Source: Ceratodon purpureus (Eukaryota > Streptophyta > Bryopsida > Pseudoditrichales > Ditrichaceae). Taken from it: a stretch of 64,000 nucleotides of DNA. Under the pieces are notes generated by a model. It saw only the letters and a list, made by a program, of their open reading frames with translations, had not been told where the DNA came from and did not search any database. The position numbers were made by a program, and so were the translations under genes. The DNA is taken from contig CM026423.1 in NCBI GenBank assembly GCA_014871385.1, forward strand, positions 9,125,266-9,189,265, written 5' to 3'. Positions 22,119 to 35,479 of the stretch are shown piece after piece (position 1 is the stretch's first letter; every line of letters starts with the position of its first letter).

Positions 22119-25100
22119 CAATTTAGAGATTTTCCACATGTCATGATTTAATTATCCTCTCAGCAGTTGGATATCGTACACTGCTTGGACAGTTAGTTTG
22201 TGGCAAAAGGAAACGCATCTGATTTGTGCCACACTGCTTGGTGCCCCCTTGTATGATACAAGCTGTCATTTGATCTAATCATTATCATAATTCAATCCTA
22301 TGATGAGCACAGTATCATTTCATATGCAAAATATTATTTAGAATTTAGGCCTGGGTTCAATAGAAATAGTGAGATGAATAGGAGAATCTAGGAAAATAAA
22401 GTAGGAAACAGAATTTCAAAACAAAATACCTATGCAAAAGGTTCATAGTTTATTAATTTTTGCAGTTCACCTACAACATCTTTCTAATTTATCCCATTCA
22501 ATTTACTATATTACACTTCATTATAAAATGTCCCTATTGAAAACTTGAAACTTAAATCATTTTCTAGTTAACCCCTAAATTTCCTTGTGTTGTTGAAAGC
22601 TTGAATCCTCAAAACTGCGATTTTTTACCACTATGCCCTCCCGAGGATATGAAACAAATTTTTAAACCTTTTTTGGAACTTCAACCGTAAGATCTTGTAC
22701 CTAACCCTACTTGGAAGAACTGATCCAAATTTCAACCGTTGGATGTTTTTCATTAGTGAGATCGTAGTGTTCAAAGTTTCAGCAGATATTTTTTTGGGCC
22801 TTGACCGAGAGGCATGGTGCAAATGGGCCAAAGGGAGACTTGATGATTATTACTTCAAAAATTTTGGCCACATTTTTTTCCATGTAGCTAACTAGGTTAG
22901 GTATGCACATGCAAAATATTAGGCCAAAAAAACGCTTTTTAGACCTTCATAAAAATTATTTTCCATTAGAAGGTATAAAATTGACAAAATAGTAAAACAT
23001 GCATTACAAAAACAATTTGTGAACTTAAGAAAAAGTGAACGGTGAGTAGGTACCTTTATAAATTTTTGATTTTTGGGAAAAACAATTTTTTAAAAATTCA
23101 AAAATCTCGAATTTTGACAAATTTTTAAAGGAAAAATTCAAAAATTACTAAAAACTGTGAAGCTTGTCTTTGTAAGTTTTGGAGGCTACCCTTGTAAAAT
23201 TGGTAAACTTTTTGACTTGGGTTTCTATGGAATTTGAGTAGTGATTTGGTTATGAAGATATTTCAATTTTTGTTTTTTTAAAAAGACCTAATTTTAGACT
23301 GCCTGTTTTGGACTTGAAACATAAAATTTCTAGATGAAGGTTCTAAAATTGGAATTTGGCTTCAATTTTTTTACTACATGGACCTTACCATAAAGGGAGC
23401 ATCCAGTAAAAATATTGAAAAAAAATATTACTTTTAACCTCCCCATCTAGGCTGCCCGAATTTGCAAAAACCCATTTTGGGTTTTAAGGATAGTTAGGGG
23501 TTAATGTAATATATAATGATTACTAACAAGTGTCAAACCTTAAGTATTATTGAAAATTAATCTTTCAATTTTTTTCATGTAAAAGAGAGGGATGAATCTA
23601 AGAACAAGTTCCATTTTCATGCTCTATCTTTGGCACCATAAATAATGAATACAAGAACATGATTGTGTACTTTAGAGACGATGTCATAAGACATATTCTA
23701 AGCTTTGTTCAATCTTCTTATTCTACTTGCTGTTGGAATGAAAATTAGGATACACTATACTTTTCAAGAATTTAAACCAATCTTTTTCAATCTTTTCCAA
23801 TAGAGTGCGTGTAGAGTAGGTGGAGGTGATCCATTTAGTAGGTCCAAGGTCCAAGTAATATGAATTACATATGATAAAAAAAGAAAGAGAAAAGAGATGA
23901 AAAAAAATCACATAATTAGGGATTCAAATGAAACAAAGCTATCTCCCCTTTATATTCCTTGACACCTAGTTTTAACATTGAATTACATTCTTGAAAATGA
24001 ACTTCTACAATGACAAATTGGTGATCCATGATCGTTGTGGATTTACTAGTCCGATAATATACTTCTATGATAAACCATCCTATTTCCGACAGAGATATGA
24101 AACCAACAGTAGTTAATTTTCTATTATTGCATGTGCATAAGCTGATAACCGGCATGTTGAGTGCATGATACAAATTTTAGACATGTACGCCGGAAATAGG
24201 TGCAAGAATGAACAATTTCAGAATCCTTTGAATATGTCTATAGATATCCAATTTGGCGCTCATTAATGGCTGCGTATCGAAAAATGGATTACTTTGGTAC
24301 ACATGGGATTACTTTGGATTACTTTGGTACACTTTGGTATACATGATTTCTTCGCCACCGGTTCATGGAATGGCGGATATGGGCACTTTTGCAACCCCTT
24401 TTCAGATGAACAGGGAGTGGCCACCGCATGCCTTGCTTGACAGTTTAACCTTTTTCTAATTTTTCACTATAGTATTTTTGTTAATTACAGACTAATTTGG
24501 AAAAATATTACGATGCTTGCAATGCATTCAGAATATTTTTTGACATCTTTGAAAAATCTTTTCCACCTCAAATTTTGTTGCCAACATGCTTCAGTTACAA
24601 ATCGTGTTGGAAATAAGATGGTTTACCATATATAGTCAAGTTAAAAGCACTCAATTGATTATCACGCACAGTAGCTCGAAGTCACAGGACTGGGTCTCTC
24701 TCCCTTACCAAGTGGCAAGTGGGTTTCCCTCAGTGCCACCGAATAACTTGATTATAACGTATTTCAGAATAGTCACTCTAGTTTACAGACATGACTCATG
24801 CCAACTCGGCAGACATGTAAGAAGCAGCACACGAAGTTCATGCCAAATGGAAAACCCACACACATTAAAGCCCATGAACAGAAAATTACACTGGTAGCCA
24901 ACTTGCCATGTGTCAAATACCTCTTTGACTTCTGTGGTCCAAATCACTGCCCATGTAAAGAATCCTCGCCATAACATGCTTGACGAAGCTGCCAAACATG
25001 GAGTTGTATCACAACGAAACACAATTTACCAATTAGCCTTTAAATACCACCACTGCTGTAGGGACTTCAGCTTCAGGATCTGCAGTTTGAAGTTAGTTCA

Positions 25101-26088
25101 CACTCAGCTGTACTGTACAGTACATACTTCCGTTTATAGTAACATAACCACTAGATAACTTCAGGAGAACAGGTACAATGGACAAAGAAAGTGCGTACCA
25201 TTTCAAGCGGCTGCATTCCAAAAACCATATATTAGGAGGTGTTAGAGTGAGCCAATACTGTAGCCGTGGTACCATAATCCAGGTCGTAGGGTTATGAAGC
25301 TCGATTCTCTTCATTGGATCATGAAGCCAAATTCTCTTCATTAGGTTTACAAAGCACGATTCTCTTCAGAGGGCTATTTTTTAGGGGGGCCATATCGCCA
25401 TTTTTCAGGGAGCTAAGACGCTTACAATGCTCACTTTGACATCCCTAATTGATATACTCATGAACATCTTCAACTTCCTACTGAAAAGGTCAGTCAATCA
25501 CAACTCGATAACTTGATAGAAACTCTCGCCACTAGTTCAATTATTGAATGCATCTTCCTTATACAGAAGACTAGACATATGGTTACAGAAGATACGACCA
25601 CCTCGTAAAAATAAGAGGAAACACCAGAACAAACGAAATGAGAATTGACATCCACTTGTACTAATACCCTAACTCATACACTAACTCTACTTCATAGAAT
25701 CTATGAATTCCTAGTGATTACTTGTTTCTACTGTTAATCTGGATTCTTGTTCCCTGCCCTGAACACTCGAGGATCAACTCATAACCCTCAACAACCCTCT
25801 ACGTATATGCTTTGTACGAGAAGCTCCGGGGACTCCTGAACTCCAGGCTCCAACCTTCACAGCTTATCGCCTACTGTACACAGCATCTTCAATAAAGACA
25901 GGTTCGGCACTCAGAAGGTCATGCCTGCATGGACGTGGTTCCTGCTGTTAATGTGCAACACGGATATGGATAACAGATTTCTATCTGCTGCATAGATTGT
26001 TGGCACATTCGGGCAGTTCCCAGAGAATGGTGACAGTTCTTTTTAATAGGTTGTCACCCCAGCTTTGAAAAGTGATTGCAATCACTGT

Positions 26089-28666
26089 TTAGGGGAAGGC
26101 TCCGCCAGTTGGAGCGTTGCCCCATACGGAGTCGAAGTTGTTAGGTCCATCGCCGGGGGCGGGGAGGCCTGGCGGGGGGGTTGCGAGTTTTGTACGCGCT
26201 TTACTCTTTACACCCAGCATTCGGAGAACAAATCGAGCAAGTTCTCCATATAACACTCCAGCGCGATCAAACAACTGTTTTAGAATAAGCAAAAGGGAAA
26301 CTATTAGCATGAACTGTAGCACCGGGTGTAAACCAATGAAACTAAAGAAAAGACCAATCAAATCTGGTAATTATGAACTCTGCTATAATTCACTACTGCA
26401 GTTTCCACATAAATACGAATGTAAGGAAAAAAAGTCTACAACTCACACTACCATGAAAAAGATGCTATGATTTATTGTGAAAACTTTTTTTAAAAAGAAA
26501 AATTATTGAAAATACATTAGGAGGCAGAAAGAATTCCAAGAAATACATACCTGGAGCAGTGCAGTTATGAAAAAGTGCAAAGCATGCGTGTTCTCATCCA
26601 CCAGCATGGAAAGCCGTCCAAAAAAGGTCAAAAACCCATTCAACTGCAAAAGACCACCAGTAAGGTTTTAGATCCTGCATATAAACAGCGACACACTTCA
26701 TAGAACTGACAAATGCACTAACAGAGTTTTACCAAGTTATGAATTCCAAAATATAAGACAGCTATCGATTAAGCTCCTTAACTGATGACACCGAAGACAT
26801 GGCAGATATCTTCATGCCGCAATTGTATATACCCAGCAGCTGCCAAATTACTCTACAAAAGCACTTGCAAAGGTCACCTAAAGCAACACAGGACATCGAT
26901 TTAAGCTGCATACCCCTCGAAGCATTTGCTGCCAAAAGTTCGGTGGTTGAGGGGGTGGTCCTCCTCCCATAGGATCATTTGGGTCACCCTGGCCTCCATA
27001 ACCATAAGGACCTACAGCTCCCGGTCCACCCATGCCACCCATGCCACCATAACCGCCCATTCCTCCCCCATATCCTCCCATGCCACCTCCGTACCCACCC
27101 ATTCCTCCGTAGGTACTGCCAATGCCTCGGTTATACATACCACCTCCATACGAACTTCCCATACCTCCGTAACCCATACCTCCATAGGAACTTCCCCCAT
27201 AGGCACCTCCATAGGAACTTCCCCCATAAGCACCTCCTCCATATCCTCCTATACTACTACTACCATAGCCGCCATAGGTGCTGCCCCCGTAACCACCCAG
27301 GGTAGAACCTGAGCCGTACATTGAAGGCCTGTTATAAGTGTTCACCGTGCCGCCGTACCCTACATCCCGTCAAGACAAACCCCTTAGTATTTGTGCGAAG
27401 TTAACCCTACTAAAGCAGCAAAATGAGGGAATATCAGAAGCAGGTACCGCTAAAGAAAATAATACACAGTGAAGGAAAACTAAAGAACTAAAACTAAGAT
27501 TTAGAAGCTTGAGTAGATCGACTATCAGTCTCTAGAAAATGACCAAAGAGTGCACAAGTAGAAAATTACATCATATCCCAACTGGTGCCAGTGTTCATGT
27601 AACAAAGTTGCTTCAAAGAAGACAAATTTAAAAAGCAGATGCTTACCTGTAGAGTTTTGCTCCCACGGTCGAGGAGGATTTTGCCGCCCAGCAACTGTTC
27701 CCGCTTGATTCCCAACTCCATTCTCGTCAAGCTTTCCAGTGTCAGTAACGCCAGCACTTGCAACGGTTGCTGCAGTGCTGGCGGCGTTTGAAGAAGGTGC
27801 AAATGGAGAAGGTCCGCTAGTAGCACTGCTAGTTGATCCAGCCCGCTCCCAAGGTTTAAGAGGTGCTTGGCGCCCTGCATTCCGAACATGAGCACATTAG
27901 AACTCCAGTGACTATATCATCTTCAACATAGCTTAATTATTACAAAACTCTGAATTTCAAGTAGGCCATAGCACCCTACAAGCGTGAACATATTTCCATG
28001 CAGTAAAATCATCCAGGATTACACAAATTAACAAAAGCTGAAAGTCCCGCGTCTACGAACAAAACTTAAGAAAAGCAAACGATAAAAACGGAAGATATAA
28101 GGACAAATAGTCTTCACTAACAAGAAAATTGCATCCATTAAAAATTAGGTCGCGGATCGATTTCACCACAACTCAAAACCTCAATTCACCATTACAGTGA
28201 TTCAATCAAACTCCACTCGCACTAAGAACCATACGGCATGTTACGAATTCTGCTGAACTTATAACTCCAATCCCGGATTAACAAATGAACAAATTCACTA
28301 GATAACCGTTGACCAAGAACACACAAAATCTTCACAGTACTGCCATGATGCTAAAAAGCACATGAAATTGCAAACTACGATAACACGAAAATCCTGACAT
28401 CAGTATCAGCCACCGAAGCGGTCAGCACAGGAGTACGCGAAAAGCCAACTCCGTCACCATAACAAAAATCCACGAAATTCTGAACGAACGCAGAAACCTA
28501 AATCATAGCAAAAACCAAATCCAAAACGCACTAAAATCCACTAAAATCCGACAACAACTAACAATCCACCAAACAACCATCTCGAAACAAATCCGAACAA
28601 AAGTAAGACACAGAAAATCACCAAGACTTCACAGTCACCTCCTCATCCCGTACCTGCGGCAGCCAT
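26089..28666 (-). CDS. PEX13: peroxin 13, peroxisomal membrane import protein, five exons
   Basis: Minus-strand model: 28654-28666, 27647-27874, 26914-27359, 26551-26643 and 26089-26274. All junctions are GT-AG and in phase, giving 321 residues. PEX13 is a peroxisomal membrane component of the docking complex that passes PEX5 and PEX7 cargo into the matrix. Visible features are two N-terminal PWE motifs (PLKPWERAG near residue 8 and PPRPWEQ near 74), a long Gly/Tyr/Ser-rich tract (about 81-215, GGYGGS-type repeats) and PNFWQQMLRG. The hydrophobic segments LNGFLTFFGRLSMLVDEN and LFDRAGVLYGELARFVLRML follow, and the C-terminal Trp motif is FDSVWGN. As in other plants there is no SH3 domain. Order, length and motifs match the plant family; start and stop are well supported. 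The 13-nt first coding exon is unusual. The gene looks intact, and it is the clearest host gene in the window. Confidence 0.93.
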
Positions 28667-30006
28667 CTGCAAAACCAACGCCGCGGTGTGCGAATCTCAT
28701 CAGGCCTCCATGAGAAGAAATCCGCAACCTCCGCCTCAATTCCCCGCTCCCACCACCGAAACGCCAACCGAGACGCCAACCGAGACGCGCACAACCAACC
28801 ACGCCTCCCGCAACGCCGGACTCCCCGCTAAAATTCACGCACCAGAATCCTGGGTTTCATTCGAAACCCTAGGCCGCGAGTTCTAACCAAAACTATCACG
28901 GATTTCGGCAAGTAGCAGCTCAAACGAAGCGGCCAGAAGAGAAGAAAGGCTAACCCCGGGTCGGAGAGTGGAGATCGGATGCGCGCGGGCGGAATTCGTG
29001 GCGCGAGGCAGGCGCAGCGAGTGGCGATGGCGATGGTGTTCCTGCTCGAGTGCGTCAACCGCACCGTCTGCTCTGGAATGCTTATCGCCCTTCGACGAAT
29101 TTCATCGAAATCAGTGTCCTGCACCCAAAGCCGCCACTTAATGCAAACCAAATTATCTACAAACGCACTACATAGACAAGTGCATAATCTACCATAAAGA
29201 GAGAGTGTCGGTTAAGGATATTGGTGATGGTCAGACCGCCCACGTGGATGACTTACATCTGTTCATGAGGAGAGTCTCGAAAGGCGTCACTGTATGTAAG
29301 GCCGGCGTTATCTAGAGGAGGGGTACAGACGGGTGTTTGAGATGTAGTGGGGGTGTAGAGGATGCGGTGACGGGTTTGGGGGATTGGGGTCCGTTAGTTG
29401 GGGGCACGAGATATGCGAGAGGGGTGGGGGGTGGCGATGGCGCTGGCGAGGTGGTTCGGTGATGCTGGTTGTGTGTTGACAGAGTGACGGTCGCACCGTC
29501 GGCCTGCTTTGATTTGGTTGGTGCCATGTGGATGGATTGCATCCGTTTTTTGTGGGACTGTCGTTTGGTGTTTTGGATGGGAAGTTGTCCTGTTCGTTCG
29601 TAGATGGACGGGGTTGTAGGTTTGTAGTTGCCTCGGACATAATACATCTAAAGTCCTTTTGAATTACCTAAGTGATCATATTGTGAGCCCAGTTATTGGA
29701 GGAGAACCGGAGTCGTCGAGCACATTGAGGCCGATATGCCGAGATGTGCCGGATGTGCCGAGATGACGTCGGCTCTCTAGCAATGACCGGGCCCACAAAA
29801 CAATTACGTTTCATAAACGGTGAATAGTGACTGTCAAGCTATTTGGTTTAGGGTTGTTTACCAGCTAGTATTTGAATTGTTCGCGCTCAATTTTGTTGAT
29901 GCGACGATACTCTTGGCTTCTGCAAGCATCGTGGTCTTCTATGAGCATCATGTTTTCTTGTTTTCTATTTTAATTTGTGCTAACGTGAAGCAATGTTGAT
30001 TGCATC
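28667..30006. other. PEX13 upstream region and spacer
   Basis: It holds the PEX13 5' UTR and promoter (28667 to about 29150; the GC-rich block near 28980-29090 may include the transcription start). A purine/pyrimidine-biased tract follows (29310-29650), whose minus-strand ORFs are low-complexity Pro/Ser/His and not convincing. Near 29735-29770 the phrase ATGTGCCGAGATG is partly repeated. No gene seen. Confidence 0.5.
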
Positions 30007-33000
30007 ATGGATTGTTGTAAGCGTCGACGTTCTAGTAGGCGGCGAGGTGATAATTCTTTTGTGAAAGTAGAATCAACAACAGATTTAGTTGTGGTAGACG
30101 ATTCTTTGATCGAGCATCTGGTTTCATCGCCAATTGTGTCATCGATATCGGTTTCATTTCCGATTGCATTGCGGGTAGAAGAATTGATATCTGCTGATTC
30201 ATGTCCTTCATTTGATATTGGTTTTGACTTTAGTGATACGGATTTATCTCAAGAGCAAGATATGACTAATCCAAGTGTTACAAGACGAGGAAGAAATAGG
30301 AAGAAAGTTGTTGTTGATCAATCGTTAGTTGTTGGCGGCCAACGATGTTCATCTTTTGCTGAAGTATGTGCTCAATTGTTTGTGGTTTAGATGATTGCGT
30401 AGAATTTCCGATGGTCAGCAACGAGTCTGATATGAGTGGTTTAGATGATTGCGCAAAAATTCCGATAGTTGGCAATGAACATGATATTGCAAATTGCTGT
30501 CAACATGTTGAATTTCCTTGGAGCATTGAATTTCCTCCAAGCATTGTTGAGGCTAGCGTTTGATTTCCCTCGAGCAACGTGAGGGCGATTGTTGAATTTC
30601 CAAGGAGAGATGTTAAAGATAATCATGTTCAAGAATCTGTAATTAGTGACGGTGGAGATAATTGTGCTAATTTTGAGAAGGAAATAGATGAACTCAATAG
30701 CTCTAGAGTCTCTGTATCTGACTTAGGCTTTGTAGCCTTTGATGAGTGTGCTTTCAAAAGCGAGATGTGTGCTACTGAAAGGACAGGCACTGAGAAGAGC
30801 AATTTCTAGGTTAGAAATCGCCTTAATGAGTGGAGAATCGCAAGTGGCATGGATACGTCCGTTCCATTAGAGGAGATTCCTTTGAAAGAGCTTCCTCATA
30901 TGTTGAGCAAGTTTTTTTGTGTTTTGTTGAAAAAAAACGGTTCTCACAATCCAAGGCAAAGCATCATACAAATTTATAAAGGCTTCAATAGAGTATTTTG
31001 TCAAACGCAGCGTGATAAGATCGATGATACTGATATCAATGAGGAGCAGTTTGTTATGCATTTTTATCCACACTTTGGCCGAGTTAATAAGTCAGTGGTA
31101 CTCGCAATGAAGAAAAACATACTTTGGTAGTGCAAACAAAGCTCGGAGGAAAGTAGATTATTTCACTAATGAAGATGAGATCAGAACCTTGGCTCATCCA
31201 AATCATCAACCCACGCATCCCAGTGGTGTCCAGAAAAGAATGGCGTTATTTTGCAACGTAGTTTTTTTAATCAGAGGAAACAAAGAGTTGTATAATTTGC
31301 GACTATGTGATTTCTTCTAGACAGCAATGAGTGTGGGAGGGAACTTCTCATGTATATATTGTTCTGTCTTGCTAGTTTGATGAATCTGATCTACTTATCT
31401 CAACGTCACGAGGAGTTACGTTAATACTAAGTTGAAAGGATATCATCATTGTAATTGTTATTAGGGTTGCTTTACCGTTTAAGTTTGATTGCCAATCTGT
31501 GTTGTTTTTGGATGATTGTTGTACATGCCCCTTGCACATGACTCGACACATCGATGCATGTAATGTGAATTTGGTACCAATCAAGACGTCAATATTGTGT
31601 CATACTACAGATTTGTAGATTTCTCAGAAGTTCGATTGAGAATGTCACTTGGTAGTTATGGACTTCGGTAAAGCTGATCTATCCTGATGTGATCTAGACT
31701 TTCAAAGTCCTTCTCGCTCACATGCTAAAGAATACGGAGCAGGGCCACTTGTTCTTATCGCCTATAAAACACCCTAAGACGATTGTGTGGTTTAAAAAAA
31801 ATACCAACCTCGGGGAATCTACATTGAGACTTTGTTTGAAATATAACAACTGCTGCTAGATTGACTGGTGACTACACCAATAAATCAGGAAGAGTCACGG
31901 CAATTACTAGAATGTGCATTGCCGAAGTGTTGTTGGAGGATATTGCTTCAGATTCTAATCAGAGGGCATTATCTAGCATTCAACGTTATGATCGCAGTAA
32001 AATTTTAAGAAGTAGAGCAACGCAGAACTTGGCGAGACCTAACTCTAAGGGAGAATCAAGGAATTTCGAGAGACATTACAAAATTTACGTTTCTGATTGG
32101 CATGAAGCGAATACAGCTTTGACATCGCAGAGTTTGGTAATCACGGAACATAGAGATTGCGGTCAAGAGCTTGGTATTGAGTTAAGGACCTTGCCTTGTA
32201 GTACTCAGCCACCAATCATCAATTCTCCTCCATCATTGGTTCCAATTCCAACATCAAATTCTAGCTCTCAGGTATGTTTCCGGCCTAATGTTGACAGCGT
32301 AGAATCTACACCAATTCCTGTTATGCAATCACTTGTTTCTACTCCCTATTTCGCAACCTATTGCTACTACTCAAATTCAATCCTCGCAAGCAACACCAGA
32401 TTCCCTGGTCGAACACAAGATGCAATTCTGGATTCAATATATTATTGAGAATCCATGTGATGATTTGAATGTCATGTTTACTCCGCCAACACTTGCGGAA
32501 GCCTCGGAAGGAACTAGGTTTGCTATGCAGAAGAACGTGGCATTAATGCGGAGAGAGAATGCAGTTCTTAAGCAACAATTATCTGAAGCTTCGTAGCGAC
32601 AAAGCTCTTTTCAGCAACAACTAGATGCTTTGCTACGACAACAAGAACAATCCGCTCCTTTCTTCAATCATCAAGCTACTCTCGTAACTCGCAGTTTTTT
32701 AATCATAGGCAAGCAAGATCTGCTGTAAATGGTGGAAGATATAGTTATACGAATCTTGATTTTTCAATTGGAGCGAACCAGTTGCGAGCTCGTCCGAATA
32801 TTCCAGCAATGTTTCTAAACATTTAAGCTCCTGTTGTGAATGAACATCATGAGTTTCCCTTCTCTGGACCTCAAATGTCGGGCTCAAATAATACCGGTAA
32901 TCTAGTTTTGCCAGGAATAATGAATACTCCATCAATGCCTCATATTGCGCCAATTTTTGGTACTAGTGTATACAATTACTTGAATTTTGACATGAGCCGC

Positions 33001-33018
33001 TTCATGACAAACCAGTAG
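30007..33018 (+). pseudogene. Crypton-type tyrosine recombinase (DUF3504-like), broken
   Basis: Pieces in three frames, in order, match the DUF3504/Crypton recombinase layout (as in animal ZMYM, QRICH1 and KIAA1958). Near 30812-30990 there is RNRLNEWR then LSKFFCVLLKKNGS, the N-terminal helical domain. A frame change at about 31125 leads to NKARRKVDYFT and ALFCNVVFLIRGNKELYNL (to 31317), the region of the first catalytic Arg. An unrecognised stretch follows, then FLSPIKHPKTIVWFK (about 31746-31800). After another frame change come TNKSGRVTAITRM and SSIQRYDRS (about 31876-32010), the HxxR and Tyr region, with the usual His of TNHSGR replaced by Lys. Before the domain (30007-30810) is an acidic leader with an 18-codon repeat; after it (32050-33018) is a Gln-rich, coiled-coil-like tail. 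At least three frame changes and several stops indicate a pseudogene, although some breaks could be introns (TTTCTAG at about 30808). Confidence 0.6.
30384..30491 (+). repeat. 54-bp coding tandem duplication
   Basis: Two copies of an 18-codon unit, GLDDCVEFPMVSNESDMS then GLDDCAKIPIVGNEHDIA, lie in the leader of the recombinase-like gene. The second copy has diverged mostly by substitution while keeping the frame, which suggests it was coding when duplicated. Confidence 0.75.
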
Positions 33019-33954
33019 TAATTAGCTTGGTAACTTGTAGTTTCAATGAGAAAGATAGGAGGTTATTCAACTCTAAATCGAAGATTGTTTCAATACATTT
33101 TAACGTGATTCGCAATCTAATTCTAATATCTCTTTGTCTCCATTTTAATGCTTCGATGTTTGTTTCTCTGCAGTGATTTTCTTCAACTTGTTATATAGAA
33201 AGTCGATATGGAGAACCTCTTCGTGTTTTCTATAATTTATTTACGTATAGAATGTTGTCACTATCATGTAGATAGAGAGCGTGGTTGATGCAAAAATCGC
33301 ATGCTTTCAAATAGATAGGTCTCTATTATCAGAAAGCAATTGGTCTCTTGGCATGGACATAAGTGACCAGTTTTCAGAGGATTCTTGCATAACTACCAAA
33401 ACTGATGGAATAGACACAAATTCAATTTTTCAACAATTGATCAGTTCTCAATTTGAGGATACAATTGGCAGGCCAGGAGATTTGCATGACAACTGCATGT
33501 CCAAGTGAATCTCTATTATTGACAAAAATGGATGAATATATAAAAATTGGATGATTAGATGGATATAATCAATAGTTCAATAGGCGATAATCTGCTAAGT
33601 CATCATCTATGGTAGGGTCATCTATCACATCAGAGGCTATAATCCTCTGCTTCTATTTCATAATTGGTTATCAGAAGTACAATATTGAATTTTAAGGAGC
33701 ATGCTTGAAGCCAATTAGGAAGTGACACATAGGGGAGACAGTTGCTAGAACCGATTATGCATTCAAATCCTTACCCAGAGTGAGCGACTACTACATAACT
33801 CCCTTTGAAGCTTTGAGGTTTTCCTGTAAAGAAGGCTAATCATCCTCCCATCGCGTAATCCACGACCTCTCGGGTTTTTTTTTCCTACAATTTCCTCTAC
33901 ATTCAAAAGTCCTCCATGTAGGAAAACTCTACCATCATGGACATCGGCATTTTG

Positions 33955-34120
33955 AAGAAAAACACTCGGACCTTATGGAAGTAGAGCGCATGCTCGTCAG
34001 AGCTTCCGGACAAGAACTTTGCCCTTCGCCTTTGAATTGGCTTTGCCTTGCCCTCACCCTCGCCTTCTCCCTCGGGCGACCTCTTAGCCTATGAGCCACT
34101 CTGTGGAGTGACTCTTCTTC
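33955..34120. mobile_element. GC-rich foldback element, third copy (inverted)
   Basis: On the minus strand the right side reads AAGAGTCACTCC, AGAGTGGCTCAT, CGCCCGAG and GAGGGTGAGGGCAAGGC, in the same order as the copy at 19531 (AAGAGCCCC, AGAGGGGCTCATGG, CGCCCGAG, GAGGGTGAGAGCGAAG). The far end is degraded. Confidence 0.5.
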
Positions 34121-35438
34121 TACTAAATTAAATCCGAGCTTGGAGTATATACATGGAAACCCAATTTTAATGGACATCCAATTTAAATGCTTTATATAAA
34201 TGAACACCCAATCTATATAAGAAGTGATTTTTCAATAAGATGGAGTATTGAGTACAAATAAAACAAAAACCAAGCGATACTAAATGTGCTTAAAACTTGC
34301 AAATGGTAAAGATTTATATCAAAGAACTGGTGTCTCTAGATGAATTTTGAAAAAAAAAATCAATGTAGAATGTTTGATTGCTGACTTTAATAAAATATTG
34401 AAAAAGTAATAGTTTTTCTAACTTCTAAAGTTGAGAAATGGTGGTTGCTACCAACCTTCAAGGACTATTAAGCACATTTAAATTATTGATAATGACCTTT
34501 TGAAATTTTTGTAATTTAAATTTTTGTTAGATAGTAACACCATAAATTGTCAAAATTAGAGCCCTTCTACTAGTCAAATGGCATAAGGGCGTAATAAAAA
34601 TACTCAAAATCTCCTAAAATATATAAAAATGAATATAAAAAAAATATTATTCTACTATTGACTAGTGGTTGAGTCAAAAATAGCCTCCATAGCTTCATAC
34701 TTTGTCAAATTTTTAAAAAATCAAAGGGATAGCATTTCTTCTCAATCACTTTCTTAAATTGTAGATAGTCTTCCATATTTGTAAGGATCTATTTTGGAGT
34801 TCTATCGAATATATTATGAATTTTAAAGGTCCTAAAATTAGAGTTTCAATAATCAACAATAAGTGCTTATGAAAATTGTCAATAACTGTCAATAGTGTTC
34901 AATTATGAGGAGGCCGATGAGGAGCCACCGACATTGAAAATGACAAGAGGGAAATAGGTGCCATTATGAGCTGTTCATGGAGACCTAAAAACAATTGGTT
35001 GTTGGATTTTCTCAAGTATTGGCTTGTACCTTCACTTCACCAAAACAATTGAAATGATTGATGTATATCTTCTCAATTTTTTCTAAGAATTTATCCGCTT
35101 GTAAGTAGTATATGCTAAACCAAGCAAATCCTCAAGGCCATGTCTATATTTGGCCTTTTTAAATATGAAAAACTATTAGATAATATAGACAAGAATGTAT
35201 ATTGATTAAATATAAAATTTTGATGATTGAAACTTGACATATTTGGATTAGATATCTTAAAATTTCATTACTTATTTACAAAGTGCATTAGAATCAATTT
35301 TTTATTTTATTTTTTAATTTCCTTTTATATTTTTGCATGTTGAATCTAATAAAAAAAGATTTTTTATCAATAATAATTAAAGCATGTAAGCATTAATACT
35401 GGAACACCATGGTAGGTTTGCCAGGTGGACAACAAGTT

Positions 35439-35439
<1 letters not shown>

Positions 35440-35479
<40 letters not shown>
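35440..35479. repeat. 40-base T-run
   Basis: Uninterrupted T-run followed by CCC and a nine-base A-run. It may mark the tail of a minus-strand retroposon, but no target duplication was found; assembly length is uncertain in such runs. Confidence 0.85.

Larger units (their letters stand above)
15981..26088. other. AT-rich intergenic DNA with small transposon relics
   Basis: About 10 kb without a supported gene. Base composition turns clearly AT-rich after the transposon end, with many A/T runs and no ORF above 142 codons. Supported items inside are listed separately: foldback elements, a TIR element, simple repeats, a tiny retroposon and a hairpin. At 21280-21770 a GC-richer block with TATATAAGGCGGGG (about 21335) followed by CT-rich leader-like sequence could be a solo LTR or a promoter with a non-coding transcript, but I found no confirming borders. 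Confidence 0.6.

Noticed and set aside
24253..25370. Short direct repeats (GGATTACTTTGGTACAC; ATTCTCTTCA) as a possible element
   Set aside because: Copies are few, short and unevenly spaced; no borders or duplication were found.
26926..27312. Plus-strand ORFs opposite the Gly/Tyr-rich exon of PEX13
   Set aside because: Antisense shadows of a repetitive coding exon.
29308..29647. Minus-strand Pro/Ser/His-rich ORFs upstream of the recombinase-like gene
   Set aside because: Low-complexity composition from a strand-biased tract; no start context, splice sites or family match.
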